Shown: piece by piece, positions 43,688 to 54,049 of the stretch | How positions within the stretch are numbered: position 1 is the stretch's first letter | Layout of the letters: every line of letters begins with the position of its first letter | Source: Moniliella sp. 'wahieum' | Taxonomy: Eukaryota; Basidiomycota; Moniliellomycetes; Moniliellales; Moniliellaceae | Assembly (NCBI GenBank): GCA_003971905.1 | Contig: RSEE01000034.1 | Location: 124,001-188,000 of the forward strand | Direction: 5' to 3' | Length of the DNA: 64,000 nt | Made by a program: the position numbers and the translations under genes | The notes under the pieces: generated by a model | What the model saw: the letters and a program-made list of their open reading frames with translations, nothing else | Databases searched by the model: none | Told to the model about the DNA's origin: nothing

Positions 43688-45422
43688 TTACGTCTTGGGC
43701 GTCAGGAACCGCACCACTAGCCATGCCGCCAGCCCAAATCCAAGGCCTGACAGCTTCTCTTTGGCTGTGTGGAAAAACCTGGGTCATGAGCAGCATCCAC
43801 ATCCACAGCCCTATCAATGCAAGCGTCAATGCGAGAGACAGAGCGTGAACGAGAGGTGAGAAGAGGATCGGGACCAGCCCTGCAGGCGGGCTGGCAGTTT
43901 TCGAACCACTGCCACCGTTTGAAAGGTAACTCGTCCCATCCCCAGCCCAATTTGGTTCGCCGTGCAGAGATGCAGTGATGGAGCTGGACGCCGTTCCAAC
44001 CATGATTGCGGCCAGCTCGGATGATGAGATATGCAACTGGGAGTGTGGGGGAGTGTAGTTCGGGCCACTGGGTAAGGGGGTAAAGTTGGAGGTGGGGGTG
44101 GAAGGGGTGATGCCCAGTGCACAGGATGCGTAGGTAAATACACGGAATGGGTTGGCGGGCCACCGTGTCCTGCTTGGATATAGTTCCCCAAGACACGGAA
44201 GCACGTACGGCAAAAAGGGAGTAATCTCTTCCAAAAGCCAAAGGATGGAGAGTACAAGAAGGAATGTATGTCCGGAAACGTCATGACCGTTTTTCCCTGT
44301 GCAAAAAAACAAAGTGGATACAAACAGAAGTCAGCCAGGGTAGATGCACACATATCCATCAGAAATACTACGCACATTCAGCTGACATGCCGCCACCAGC
44401 AGCGACACGCGCAGCGACCCGGTCGCCTTCTTGAAAAACTGGGGATGGCTCTGTAAGGTAATACGCTTGCGGGGATTGAGGCAGTAAGAAGGGTCCACAG
44501 CTTGTTGGAGAGCGAGCTTGAAGCTGGATGAATAAAGCAACGACGAGGCGGAGACGGGCAGGAGAGGCACACAACGTCCGCCCGTGAATTGGTACACACG
44601 CACCATAATGGCTGGGCCAAAGAACCAGGTAGTGAATGTAACTAAAAAGAGATAATACGAGTCGGTACATGGAACAACAATGAGGCAGAGGAAGATGAAC
44701 GTACACCAGCACATGGTGGCCACGATCAGGCGGGCGATCGAGGCTCGGAAGGGGGCTGTGAGAAATTGGAGTTCTTGGCTGCGTTCCTGTTCGTGTTCCT
44801 GGTAGATGAGAGACTGGGCTTGTTTCAGCAGCAGCTCCTGCTGGTGTGGGTGTAATTGACGCCGGCGCGGGGAAATACTTGTTACGGTGGATAGATCTGG
44901 GTGCAGCTGGAAAACAGAAGAGGCCGGGGTACGAGGGACGGGACTTCCATGCAGGTCATCAACAGTCGTGTCAGCTGACGCATTCTCCATTTCGAGCTGG
45001 CGACGCAGTTGTCGGTACTTCTGGCGGACGAGCTTCTCGAGCTTGCATTTGCGACGCAAGTCGCGCTCTGTGACTGCCAGACTGTAAGTGGAGCGAAGGA
45101 GCAGGAACTGTACGGCCCAGAGGGCCAAGTTCCAGACCCATCCGCGCTTAACAAAGTAGATGTTGAAGATGTTGTGTTTCTGGGAAAACAGGTGGGACGG
45201 GGGGAGAAAGCGGCTGTGGGACGTGGGGGAGGAGGAGGGGGCGAGCTGGAGGAGCTCAAGATGGTCGAGCCCGGCGAGCCGGACATGGTAGCCGTTTGTG
45301 TCAAAGGCCCAGGACCAGAGCGAGCCAGCAAGGACAAGTGCAGCGACCCCAGCCACGTAGAGGCGGTGGTAGGGATGCAGCTCGAGCGAGTGCCCAACCC
45401 ACGGACGCCGCGAGCCAGCCAT
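43688..45422 (-). CDS. FIT2/Scs3-type ER lipid-droplet protein (two frame breaks)
   Basis: An ER multi-pass protein of the FIT family, which acts as an acyl-CoA diphosphatase needed for lipid-droplet biogenesis. The ATG at 45422 gives MAGSRRPWVGHSLELHPYH, a first helix (LYVAGVAALVLAGSLWSWAF), then the family block SQKHNIFNIYFVKRGWVWNL. A large lumenal/cytosolic insertion with a coiled segment (LVRQKYRQLRRQLEMENAS) follows. Exon 2 after an intron (about 44296-44362, donor AAT/gtgcgt) carries the first catalytic motif GKNGHDVSGHTFLL. The second His block lies in MLLMTQVFPHSQREA and is followed by a Gly-rich end LGFGLAAWLVV. Frame is lost at the T5 run 44290-44294 and near 43751; correcting both yields a TAA at 43688-43690. 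A Ser/Thr/Pro-rich insertion of about 75 residues between the two motifs is longer than in yeast. Confidence 0.82.
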
Positions 45423-46029
45423 GTCGAGATGGGCGTGGGGATTGTCGGTGGGCCTGACAGTGGCAGGCACGCTGAGCGCTGCGCTGACGAGACATATTCC
45501 ACCCAGCAGGCCCTGGTACCTGATTGATGAGCTGATGCATGATGGCCCTGGGACGATGCTTGGCAGAGCGCGGGGCTGGCGGAATTTAGGCGTGCGGTGC
45601 CCCGCGCGCGGAATGCCAAGCGCCAGGCTTCAAGTTTCAAGCGAGATGATCGATAGCCGATCAGCACGTGCGTCTACCCGTTCAACTTGAACGTTCACAT
45701 ATGGCTGGAGTATGGCATGTGGCTAGCTGCTACGCTGGTCTGGGTATCCATTTCGCCATTTCATGTCTGGCCATCCTGCAGGCACTGGTGCAGAGGCGGC
45801 AGAGTGTACGCTGGTGCTGCCTCGTCCCAACGCCGCCGCGTCTGCTGCAGCTGCTCAGTTGCTCCCGCCCGCCGCACCTCCAGTGGCGCCGCCATCGACC
45901 CAAGCCCCTCGCGCTGCGTCATCGGAAGCGGTGGCAAGGCCGGGATGCGACTTTGGGGGAGAACATCCGCCGCCCACGGGGTCACGTTCTGGCTGGACCG
46001 ACCGCTCTGCCTCTGGCCCTGGCCCAGAT
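45423..46029. other. Intergenic; possible out-of-frame tail of the downstream C2H2 gene
   Basis: The minus frame 45761-46306 stays coherent below the 46030 stop (TASPIDLGLNLGQGQRQSG then RSSQNVTPWAADVLPQSRIP), so the zinc-finger gene may truly end near 45761 if a frame change lies near 46040-46080. No other gene is seen. Confidence 0.4.
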
Positions 46030-47187
46030 TCAGGCCCAGATCAATCGGGGAAGCGGTGGCATCGAGGGCGGAGGCATCGGTGGCAGAGGGGGAAGGATCA
46101 GCCGTGTGGGTCCAGATGGCCCCGCACGTGGTGGCGAGGTGCCTCTTGCCTCCTGTACGTGGGCGAGGTGGGGCAAGGGACTGGGCGGCGGGGACGGGTG
46201 CCTGAGCTCGATGCTGCCAGTGGGCCGGCCCGCTTGTCGCATCGCCTTGGCTGCGTTCGATGCTCGGTTGCGCTCGGCCCGGACTCGTGCCAGCTTGGTG
46301 GACCACCGCCCGCCTGGGCGACAGGACTGGGCATGTTTGCGCAACAATTCAGGCGAGGTATGGTAGTAATAACAGTCGCCAAACACGCAATGGAACTGGC
46401 CATCGGGCGATCGCTCCACTTTGAACACGGTTGTCTTGCGCAGTGGATACGGAAGTTGGTCAATCACTTGTTGGTGGGCCAAGCGGCGGTGGGCACGCAT
46501 CTGACCTGAAGAAGGGTACTCAGCCCCGCACCCGGGCACAGGACACTTGTGCAACTTGGTCCCAACCCCATTGGAAGCGGGTGTGGGAGTAGAGTCCTGC
46601 ACCTTGCTTCGGCGCATTGGCAGTTTTGATGGCGCGGGAGGCTCGGGAGGGGGTCGAGGTTGGGCGAAGTGGGAGTATGGATGGGAAAGCGGGTACTGAT
46701 GAGGGTGGGAATGAGGATAGGGAGGGGGCGGAGCCGGAGTCGGAAGAGACCCTATGCTTGGCTCGGATGTAGATTCAACGCCACCCCAGGGAAGGCCAGC
46801 CAAAGCAATCGCAGCAGCCCATGCGGATTGAACGGACTCGTCGCCAGGCGGCAGTGGCAGCGACGACGGATGCGGCAGAGTGACAGAAGTCGGCATAGTC
46901 TGTCCCTGGGCCTGAGTAGGCTGCTTGGCGGCACAGGTACGCACATGAGGGTGCAATGAAGAGGTGTGGAATGTGGTCCACTTGCATCCAGGCCAGGGAC
47001 AGACCCATGGATCTTCTTCGTGTGCTCGAGAGACGGTGATGCTTGCTCCACCATCGGATTCCCTCAGGCGAAGGGTGCTGGTGAGCTGGTGCCGTCGCAT
47101 GTGAGATCGACGGGCCGAGCTGGAGCTGAACTCGGCGGAGCAGTGGGGACATTTTTCTCGCGATGAACCCGGTGGACTGAAGGACAT
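46030..47187 (-). CDS. C2H2 zinc-finger protein with three or four fingers
   Basis: Likely a nuclear DNA-binding protein. Start ATG at 47187 (MSFSPPGSSREKCPHCSAEF). Fingers: CPHCSAEFSSSSARRSHMRRH (residues about 13-33), CPWPGCKWTTFHTSSLHPHVRTC (about 67-89, with Cys as last ligand), CPVPGCGAEYPSSGQMRAHRRLAH (about 215-240) and CVFGDCYYYHTSPELLRKHAQSC (about 265-287, ending in Cys). Two of the four end in H-x-C rather than H-x-H, a variant seen in fungal proteins. A long Pro/His-rich linker (PPPPYPHSHPHQYPLSHPYS) separates the two halves. The frame is intact for 385 codons. The stop at 46030 may be premature (see the neighbouring region). No ortholog recognised. Confidence 0.78.
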   Translation of the reverse strand: MSFSPPGSSREKCPHCSAEFSSSSARRSHMRRHQLTSTLRLRESDGGASITVSRAHEEDPWVCPWPGCKWTTFHTSSLHPHVRTCAAKQPTQAQGQTMPTSVTLPHPSSLPLPPGDESVQSAWAAAIALAGLPWGGVESTSEPSIGSLPTPAPPPPYPHSHPHQYPLSHPYSHFAQPRPPPEPPAPSKLPMRRSKVQDSTPTPASNGVGTKLHKCPVPGCGAEYPSSGQMRAHRRLAHQQVIDQLPYPLRKTTVFKVERSPDGQFHCVFGDCYYYHTSPELLRKHAQSCRPGGRWSTKLARVRAERNRASNAAKAMRQAGRPTGSIELRHPSPPPSPLPHLAHVQEARGTSPPRAGPSGPTRLILPPLPPMPPPSMPPLPRLIWA

Positions 47188-48734
47188 GATGATTGGGAAG
47201 GGAAAGGAGATGTCGGCGTGAGGTCAAGAAATGGTCTGGGGTGGAAGGCGGTCGTATAGAGGTCGAGAGGGGTGTTGCGGGCGACTTAGTGTGAGACGGA
47301 AGCACAAGGCTCAACGATGATGTTAAAGAGGCGGGGAGAGGGCGGAGAAAGGCGGAGAAAGTGGAACACAGATGCAGGGAATGGGTGTATCAGCATCCGT
47401 GTTACCCACACGGGTGGTAAAAGTGGCGGTTACGAGCGACGGTGGTTTGCTTGGGGTTTAGTGGCGGGGAGAAGGCATGGCAGTGGACAGAAAAGATGTG
47501 GGGGAGGGGGGAGCTGATTGTGAACAAGTCTCGCCAAGAGGGGAATTGGGAGGAAGGGACCGAGGGGGGGGGATCAGGTGTTCTCAGCCTAGCTAGGTGT
47601 AACCTCACACGGTGCCAACCGTCAACATTCAAGGTTGAACTTCAACGGTCGACTGAGGTTCGACCTGCGGGTGCGATTGGTTGGCGCAAAACCCAGAGGC
47701 CTCAGCCTAGCCTACGACAAAACCCCCGCGTTGGGCAGGCCGATCTGGCTGCTGGGGCTGCGGCGGGAGAGGTTGTGCTCATTGCGTGTTACGCGTTACG
47801 GGACTGGCTGGCTGGGGAGACCGGAGACGAAGGGTTTGGTTGAACCAAAGTTGACTCGAGCGCTAAGCAAGCCTGCGATCGAGCCCACCCGGGCAGCAGG
47901 CAGGGGCGTGTGCAATGGGGCCAGGGGCTGGGGAAGCGGGTGGGAGCAACTGGCGGGTGGGGTGATGCATCCGGGTGGGTGAAGCTGAAGACGCGAGTGG
48001 GCCGAGCTGGATGTGGGTCACGCGCTCCAGCCTGGTTTTCAAACGGCGGAGCCGCACTCAGTAACTCAGCACCCAGAACGTAGAACCCAGAACTCAGCTG
48101 TCCTCAGCCGGCTCGCCAGTGTGGCAGCAAAACTCGTATGGTTATGCCGGTTATGGGTGATGCATTTGTGCCGCTCACCGGTCACGTCAGCGGTTGTTCT
48201 TGGGGCAGCCCGAACGTTACGCGTCAGAAACGCCAAACGTCAAGACGTGACTATTGGTGACTGTGCGGCGCCATGCTGCGGCCCAGAGCCCTGCCGAGCG
48301 CCGCCTGAGGCCTGAGATGGCTCAATTGGGCGGATCGATGGGTTTGCGCAGCGCGGGGGCGGTGTGTCGCCATCAGAGGGTGTCTGTGCGACTCGCCTGG
48401 GCGTCTGGCGAGACAGTTTTCTGTTGTACTTGCTGAGTGACTGGTTACTAGTTACTAGTTACTGAGCACCGAGTTCAGCTACGCCCGCCTGCCTGAGCAA
48501 GCAGCAACCGCCCCCCCGAAGCGCCGACAACACCCTATGTAGCACCAACAAACTCACCCCAGTCTTGCCAGGGCTCCGCCCCGTATGACCCTATTTTTGC
48601 CTCTCAGATCTCAGGGCCCGCCCTGAGACTGCTCTACTCCTGCACCCAAGCACCAGCGCGCACATCCATCACATCCCAGCCTCATAACCTCTCGTCTCTT
48701 CCTCCTGATGCATCTGATGCATCCGGCCCCATTA

Positions 48735-48790
48735 GCGTTACGCGTTACGCGGTTACTGATTACCGGTTACCGGTTACCGGTTACGCGTGC
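48735..48790. repeat. Cryptic tandem repeat of GTTACGC/GGTTACCG units
   Basis: Sequence runs gttacgcgttacgcggttactgattaccggttaccggttaccggttacgc, with a unit drifting from 7 to 8 bp. Related short copies sit near 53430 (ggtaaccggtaaccggg) on the opposite orientation. Confidence 0.85.
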
Positions 48791-48894
48791 ACAGAGGGCG
48801 CATATCCTTGTCCTGTGTGTACTTTGGCCGTAGTCACCTATTCGTGTCTGTCACTCGTTATACCCGCTGGTGTCGCGTCTCTTCCGCATCATTC

Positions 48895-48945
48895 AGAGTT
48901 TCAGAACCTCAGAGCTTCAGAGCTTCAGAGCTTCAGAGCTTCAGC
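48895..48945. repeat. Tandem repeat of CAGAGCTT units
   Basis: Units of about 8 bp: cagagtttcagaacctcagagcttcagagcttcagagcttcagagcttcag. They are purely intergenic and contain AGCTT, like the other slippage repeats of the window. Confidence 0.9.
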
Positions 48946-49449
48946 CGTTCAGCGCGCCTAGCCCAGGCCTAGAAACTCAGAATCCAACAACAGATCAGTG
49001 CATATGGTACATCACCGATCAGTCACCGGACAGTTCGTTTGGACCCAATGTGCCCATTCCACCTAAGTGGTGGTGCTGGGAACGCACTGATGGCGTAGAA
49101 ACGTTGCACATTGGATTCTCTCTTGGTCACAAGCGGGCTAGACATCTGCATCATGGTCAAACACCGTTGCCCCTTCCGAGTACCGAGCCCCGCGGGCCAT
49201 CCAAGGCCACGGGCATGTGCACCCAACATTGACACGATGGCATCCTATACTCGGACCAAGACCCAGCTGTACACAGAGCCGAGGCATTCCAACAAGGCGA
49301 CGTGGGGTGGGTGAGAAGCCTATTACCCCCCAGACAAAAATGCATTCACTGCCCCCTCCGTTGTGATTACTGACGGATTCAACGGCCTGCCCCGGCTTCC
49401 CCCCTCCGCCGCGGCGGCGATAGCACCGAAATGGGGTCAGGCTCAGGCC

Positions 49450-51695
49450 TCACGCTTCCCGCGCACGCTTTTGCTCCGTGCCGTCGTCACCAGCCACAGC
49501 AGCCGAGTCGCGTGCGCGCTTGCCCTTGGCCGGGCCCGGTGTCATGCGCGCCGCCGTAGCTGGCCCCCAATTTGGTAGTGGGTTCTCCTGGTACCGTACG
49601 ATCCGGCTCCTCTTCGGCCCTACCTTGCGGTGGAAGTGTTCGCCCGATGCAGTCACTTGTCCTCCCGTTTCGTCCGTCGTGGCCGCCACCGGTTCGGCCC
49701 CAGGCATTTGCGGAAGCAAAATCCGGTCTGCATCCGGGTGGGGCGAAAGGTTCCATTCCCGCTCGATGGGCTTGGACGAGAGAACAAAGGCCGGTGCCTG
49801 CTCATTCTGTGCCTTGACCCGCTTGCTCATTTCGATCGTCCGACCCACCAGCGGTTCTTCATTAAGTTCCTTCTCTGTTTCCTCTTTTCCCGTCTCAGGA
49901 GACGACAGCAGCAGCAGCAGCGGCTTCCTTGTCCTGCTGCCGGCGGAGCCAGTAACGGTAAATGTCCTGCACCGCCGAGAAAGGGGCGGTAGTCTTCATC
50001 GAACCAGGTAGGCAGTGGGAGCGGCTGACCTCGTACCCGGCATGCAGTAGCGCGTGCACAAAGATGGGCAGAGGTGCCGAGGTACCATGAAAAGCGCGCG
50101 AAACTTGGGCAGAAGTAAAGTAGAACAAGCTTCGCTCAGAAGAGGTGGAGAAAAACCCATTCGCATCGGTCTCCTCTCCGGGGCGGGAGGCGGGGACGGA
50201 AGGCAGCTTGGTCTCGACCGTCGCAGTCCGAGGATCGGGCTGGTGAGCATTGCCCAGCTCCTCAACCGCAGTGGAGACCATGCCAATAATTCGGGGTGCT
50301 GTGCGGTAGTTACTTTCTTCCTTTTGAACCAGCTCCAGAAGCCGCGTGCAGAAACCAACGTCATGCAAAGGCCCCGACCAGTACGGCCCTGCCATGAGGA
50401 AGCTCCCCCACACAGGTCACACTGGGACCCCACCGGAGGCCGGCGGTGGAAAACTTGATCTGTGCCTGCCCATTCTTGGCCGGTGGGCCTTGGCGCACAC
50501 GGGCCATGGGCATATGTGCCGTGTTGGAACAGCTCTGGCAGGTCCAGGAGAGAGCGGATTGGCTAGCAAGGTGCTTGGTCTCCTGAACACTACTGTACAC
50601 TCGTACAAATACGCGCACGTAAAAGTCAATCGAAAGAGATAGGACTGGCTGGATCACGCGCCCATAGCGAGCTGCATTGGTCGCAATCGCATGCAGCAGC
50701 AAACGCAGCGCAAGCTCATGACTGTGCTCGGCACGGAGGTTCATACCTCCATAAAGCGTGAACGACTTTTCAGGGTATTGTCCCCCAGCCAGCACAGCCA
50801 AGTCAGTGCACGTCACGCACAGCAACCCCCCATCGGCCACGGCTTGGACTGTGGCATCCAGGAACATGGATGCACTCCCGTATGGATCGAGATCGATCAC
50901 GTCAAACCGACCCATATCGTTGGTACGATGGGCATACATGACGCTCAGCGCATCCCCTTCGTTGATGCGAATCTTGCTGCTGCCGTTGACGCTGGCTTCA
51001 GCCGGGCCAGATGGGCTGGGAGCGTCAGTAGAAGCAGCATTCCCTTCCTCCGTTTTGCGCGTAGACTCGTCGGCTGGTTCAGGGAAGTTGAGCGCCACAT
51101 TCCTGCGCATCGCCGTGATGGCGGAAGCAGAAATGTCATTGGCCAAAATCCATTTGATGGTGTCAATCTCTTTGGCGTAACGGATGCTGCGCAGGCCCGT
51201 GGCGGCCAATGCCTCAAGCACAGTGAAGCGCTGGACAGGTAGTTGTGGAGGTCCAGAGGCAGAAGCTGCCGCGGCCTCAGAGGGGTCGGTAGTGGTGGTG
51301 TTGGAAGTGTCCGCAACAGGGGGTTGACGGGCCTTGCGCTTGGCAGCCTTGCGCTCGCTCGCAGCTTGTTTCTGGACCCACGCCAGGTGTCGGCGGTGCT
51401 GGCGTTCGGCCTGCATATCCGCTTGCCAGGTGCGGATCGCACAGATAGACAAGTCGCGATTGAACTCCTGGACCGGATTGAGGAATGCAGCCGCTGAAGG
51501 TCCCTGGCCGCCGGGGACGATAATGCCACTGCCTTCGGGGGCTTTTGCTAGCTGGGTGTTGTCGACAGGTGCGGCAGGGGTGGCGAAGAGAACGAAGGCC
51601 TTACCCTCGCGATAAGCAACCTCGTTGGGGTCAATCGTCACGCCGAGCTGCTCCGCCATCTCGGCGGGGGTAAGCATCTTTGGGCCGGGCGCCAT
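49450..51695 (-). CDS. TRM1: tRNA (guanine-26-N2)-dimethyltransferase (three frame breaks)
   Basis: SAM-dependent enzyme that makes N2,N2-dimethylguanosine at position 26 of cytosolic and mitochondrial tRNAs. The ATG at 51695 (MAPGPKMLTPAEMAEQLGV) leads to FLNPVQEFNRDLSICAIRTW, the SAM-binding motifs VLEALAATGLRSIRYAKEI and NDISASAITAMRRNVALN, the catalytic-region DLDPYGSASMFLDATVQA and VTCTDLAVLAGGQYPEK, then YVRVFVRVYSS. The Cys pair of the zinc-binding region SQCDLCGG appears in a second frame and LMAGPYWSGPLHDVGFC in a third. The required base changes are at the GGG run 50424-50426 and the C5 run 50404-50408, both one base short. A third break lies in the CAG repeat at 49905-49922. The C-terminal family block RYQENPLPNWGPATAA near 49560 confirms the end at 49450. 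Protein about 745 residues. Confidence 0.9.
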
Positions 51696-51910
51696 GTTGG
51701 GCAGGTGGGAGGTGGAGCAGAGCGATGTGAGTTTTTCGTACCATTGAAAAAGAAAAAAAAGCCTAGGCGGAAAGAGCGGCCGGCCCGGCCAACTTTCTTC
51801 CGCCGGAGTTACTTACCTACGCATTGCTATTTGCGCTGCAGTCAAAACATCTGTCCCACACGCGCTTCATCAGCTCCGTCCCCATTGCTGGTTGTGCCAC
51901 CGCCCCGAGG
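51696..51910. promoter_or_regulatory. Divergent promoter between TRM1 and the membrane-protein gene
   Basis: The 215 bp between the TRM1 ATG (minus) and the next ATG (plus) is the only upstream DNA for both genes. It contains an A-rich tract (gaaaaagaaaaaaaagcc, about 51746-51763) typical of a nucleosome-depleted core. A coregulatory role is inferred from arrangement only. Confidence 0.5.
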
Positions 51911-52983
51911 ATGTGGCCCTTCTCATCTTCTCCGGCCTCCTCGGGAAGCAACTCGTCGGGAGAAGTTTCGTCGCCACCTCCATCTGCCACTTCTGAGCCA
52001 AACAAGGGTCCAGAACCCCCCCCACTGCGACGACAGTGGTGCGAACCAGTTCGCTCCGGGCTCCACCACCTGGTGAAGATGGGCAGCGCAAACCGCACAT
52101 CATCAGCCCGGATGGCACAGTCAACTTCTCGGCTAATGCGCCGATGCGCATCGTGAAGGCGACTGCCCTGACCTGTTTCGCGGTGGCGAGCTTCACAGGG
52201 CTGTGGGGCGTGTACCGGCTCAAGCCGCGCCCGGTCGTGCTGGCTCGCCAGTCGCTGATGGGGTCCGCACCGCTCGTGTTCTCCTACTTTGCTATACGCG
52301 AGTACGGAATCACGCCTCTCTTGTCGGGAGAAGGTTGGGAAGAAGAGCGCAGCTTCTCCCGCTTCCAAGCTGAACGGCCCAAAATGTCCAGTTTGGTCTT
52401 CGACTCATTCCTCGCTGGCCAGCTGACCGCAATGGGCGCTGCTGTCATGGCCAAACGCCCTCCCCTGCCCACGCACATTGCATTCGCCATTGTGGCGCCT
52501 GCTGGGCAACTGTTGGCGAATGGGGTGCGTTTGCTGCTGTGGCGCCAGTCGCGCACGCCAAAGGCGGGGGGATCGGACGATGGCACCCCTTTCCAGGGAT
52601 ACTATACCATGTTCCGCAACCAGCTCATTCTTCCCCCCTTGGAGGTGGATCCCGAATTAAGAAAGAAAAGGATGGCAGAAGAAGGTGTGGATCCGGATGC
52701 CACGCCATCGTACCTTTTGCCGGCACCCAAATACGAGCCAAGGCCTGACGAAAAGACCCTATCGCTCTGGAGGAAGATTGCGTCGAGCGAGCACAACCCT
52801 TTCTTCCGGCGAAGGACCGACGAGGAGGTGCATGACACGCTGCGGACTGAGCTACAACAACTGCACGAACAACAGCAGCTGAAGAAAGCTCGCGAACAGT
52901 TGGAGGAGCGCAAAGCGTACATTGCGGAGCGGCGACCCGCACCGCAAGAGCCGCAATCCGTAACTGTGCCGCGTCTTATCTGA
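51911..52983 (+). CDS. Conserved-looking membrane protein of unknown function (one frame break)
   Basis: The ATG at 51911 (MWPFSSSPASSGSNSSGEVS) and a Ser/Pro-rich leader run to the C8 tract 52016-52023, where the sense passes to another frame and continues to the TGA at 52983. Two hydrophobic stretches follow the linker (ISPDGTVNFSANAPMRIVKA): ATALTCFAVASFTGLWGVY and APLVFSYFAIREYGITPLL. A further hydrophobic region is at THIAFAIVAPAGQLLANGV. The C-terminal half is charged and helical (ELQQLHEQQQLKKAREQLEE), suggesting a cytosolic coiled coil. Total about 355 residues with three to four membrane passes. I cannot assign a family. It is divergent from TRM1 (starts 215 bp apart), so both may share a promoter. 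Confidence 0.7.
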
Positions 52984-54049
52984 AGTCAGCGGGAAGAACA
53001 TGCCTACACTGAGTGCACACCAACACATTGAGTATGGAGTAGTGAGCATAGAGCACAGCGCGTTTGATCCGTAACCGCATGCCAGGAAAATGGGAGCAAC
53101 GCAGGCAACGGCGGCGGGCTTCTCGGGAGCAGCCGAGAACGCAAGTCAGGCAGCTAGAAGTGCGATCCACATTGAGTGGTTCCGCTGCTTCTGGGCGGTC
53201 AGCTGTGTTGCACCGAATCCGTTTGAGGATTATTTTTTGACGCATGTCCTGCTGTGTTCATCTCAAGATCTCAAGAGAACTGAGAATGTCAGTGCTGGCA
53301 TATCTACATGGAAACCGTCAGTGCGTGAGTGCTGATGAGCTGCCGTGGATGCAAGGAAGACCAGCCCCAGCGGCCGCCGGCACACCGATGCGCAAACGGT
53401 GCGAGGACCGATTGGCGACTGGCGGTAACCGGTAACCGGGAATCGAGATAGCACAGGTAACCCTATGGCAACTACCCACTGCGTGCGTGTGATGGATGTG
53501 GCAGCGGGAGCAGCCAAGATAAGATTACGCCATCGCATACACTGCCCCCCAGCCTCAGCAGCGCAGGCCTACACTTCGCCGTGCTAGCTCTGCTCCCTCG
53601 TATACTGTCGCAGGCCCCGGGCAGAGTTGGCGTGCTTGCGCTTCCTGCGCATCTGTTACCCGTCGGATGTCACTCGTCACTGGTCACTCCGTGGGCAGGC
53701 TGAAGGAAAGAATAGTACGCAAGCGACCCCTCCATCTCGCCGTGTACAGCCAGATATCGCACTCGTACGCAGAGCCACGCACTCAACGCCCACAGCACCA
53801 TTTACGCAGCCACAGCCATCACATACTGCCCCAGCACGCCAGCATCCCTCCCTAGCAGGATGGTAGTGCCCCTGGCCAGCGCTTTTCCCGTCGAAAAGCT
53901 CGCACAACAGCGTCCCTCACACAGACATAATCGCCGTGTAGCACTGGCCCCACCCCCCAGAGTGTTGGCCATACATAAACCGTCCAATCCGCCATCCGAG
54001 AGCCACATCTTCTCTCCCACCACACTCCCCATCGCTCCTCCTCTTTGCC
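52984..54049. other. Intergenic and promoter of the TauD-type gene
   Basis: No gene recognised. Short palindromic-type repeats gtaaccggtaaccgg occur at 53427-53444. 53800-54049 is C-rich and contains a short A/T stretch (catacataaacc, about 53970-53981) roughly 70 bp before the ATG, a reasonable core promoter position. Confidence 0.5.

Larger units (their letters stand above)
47188..49449. other. Intergenic, no gene recognised; three cryptic repeats
   Basis: 47190-47300 is the likely promoter of the zinc-finger gene. 48725-48790 holds overlapping gttacgcg/ggttaccg units. 48895-48945 holds about six gcttcaga units. 48050-48080 contains actcag/acccag units. No coding frame has a domain. Confidence 0.5.

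Noticed and set aside
49478..50011. 177-codon plus frame with a Ser-rich tail
   Set aside because: Antisense to the TRM1 C-terminus, whose NPLPNWGP block proves the minus strand is coding.
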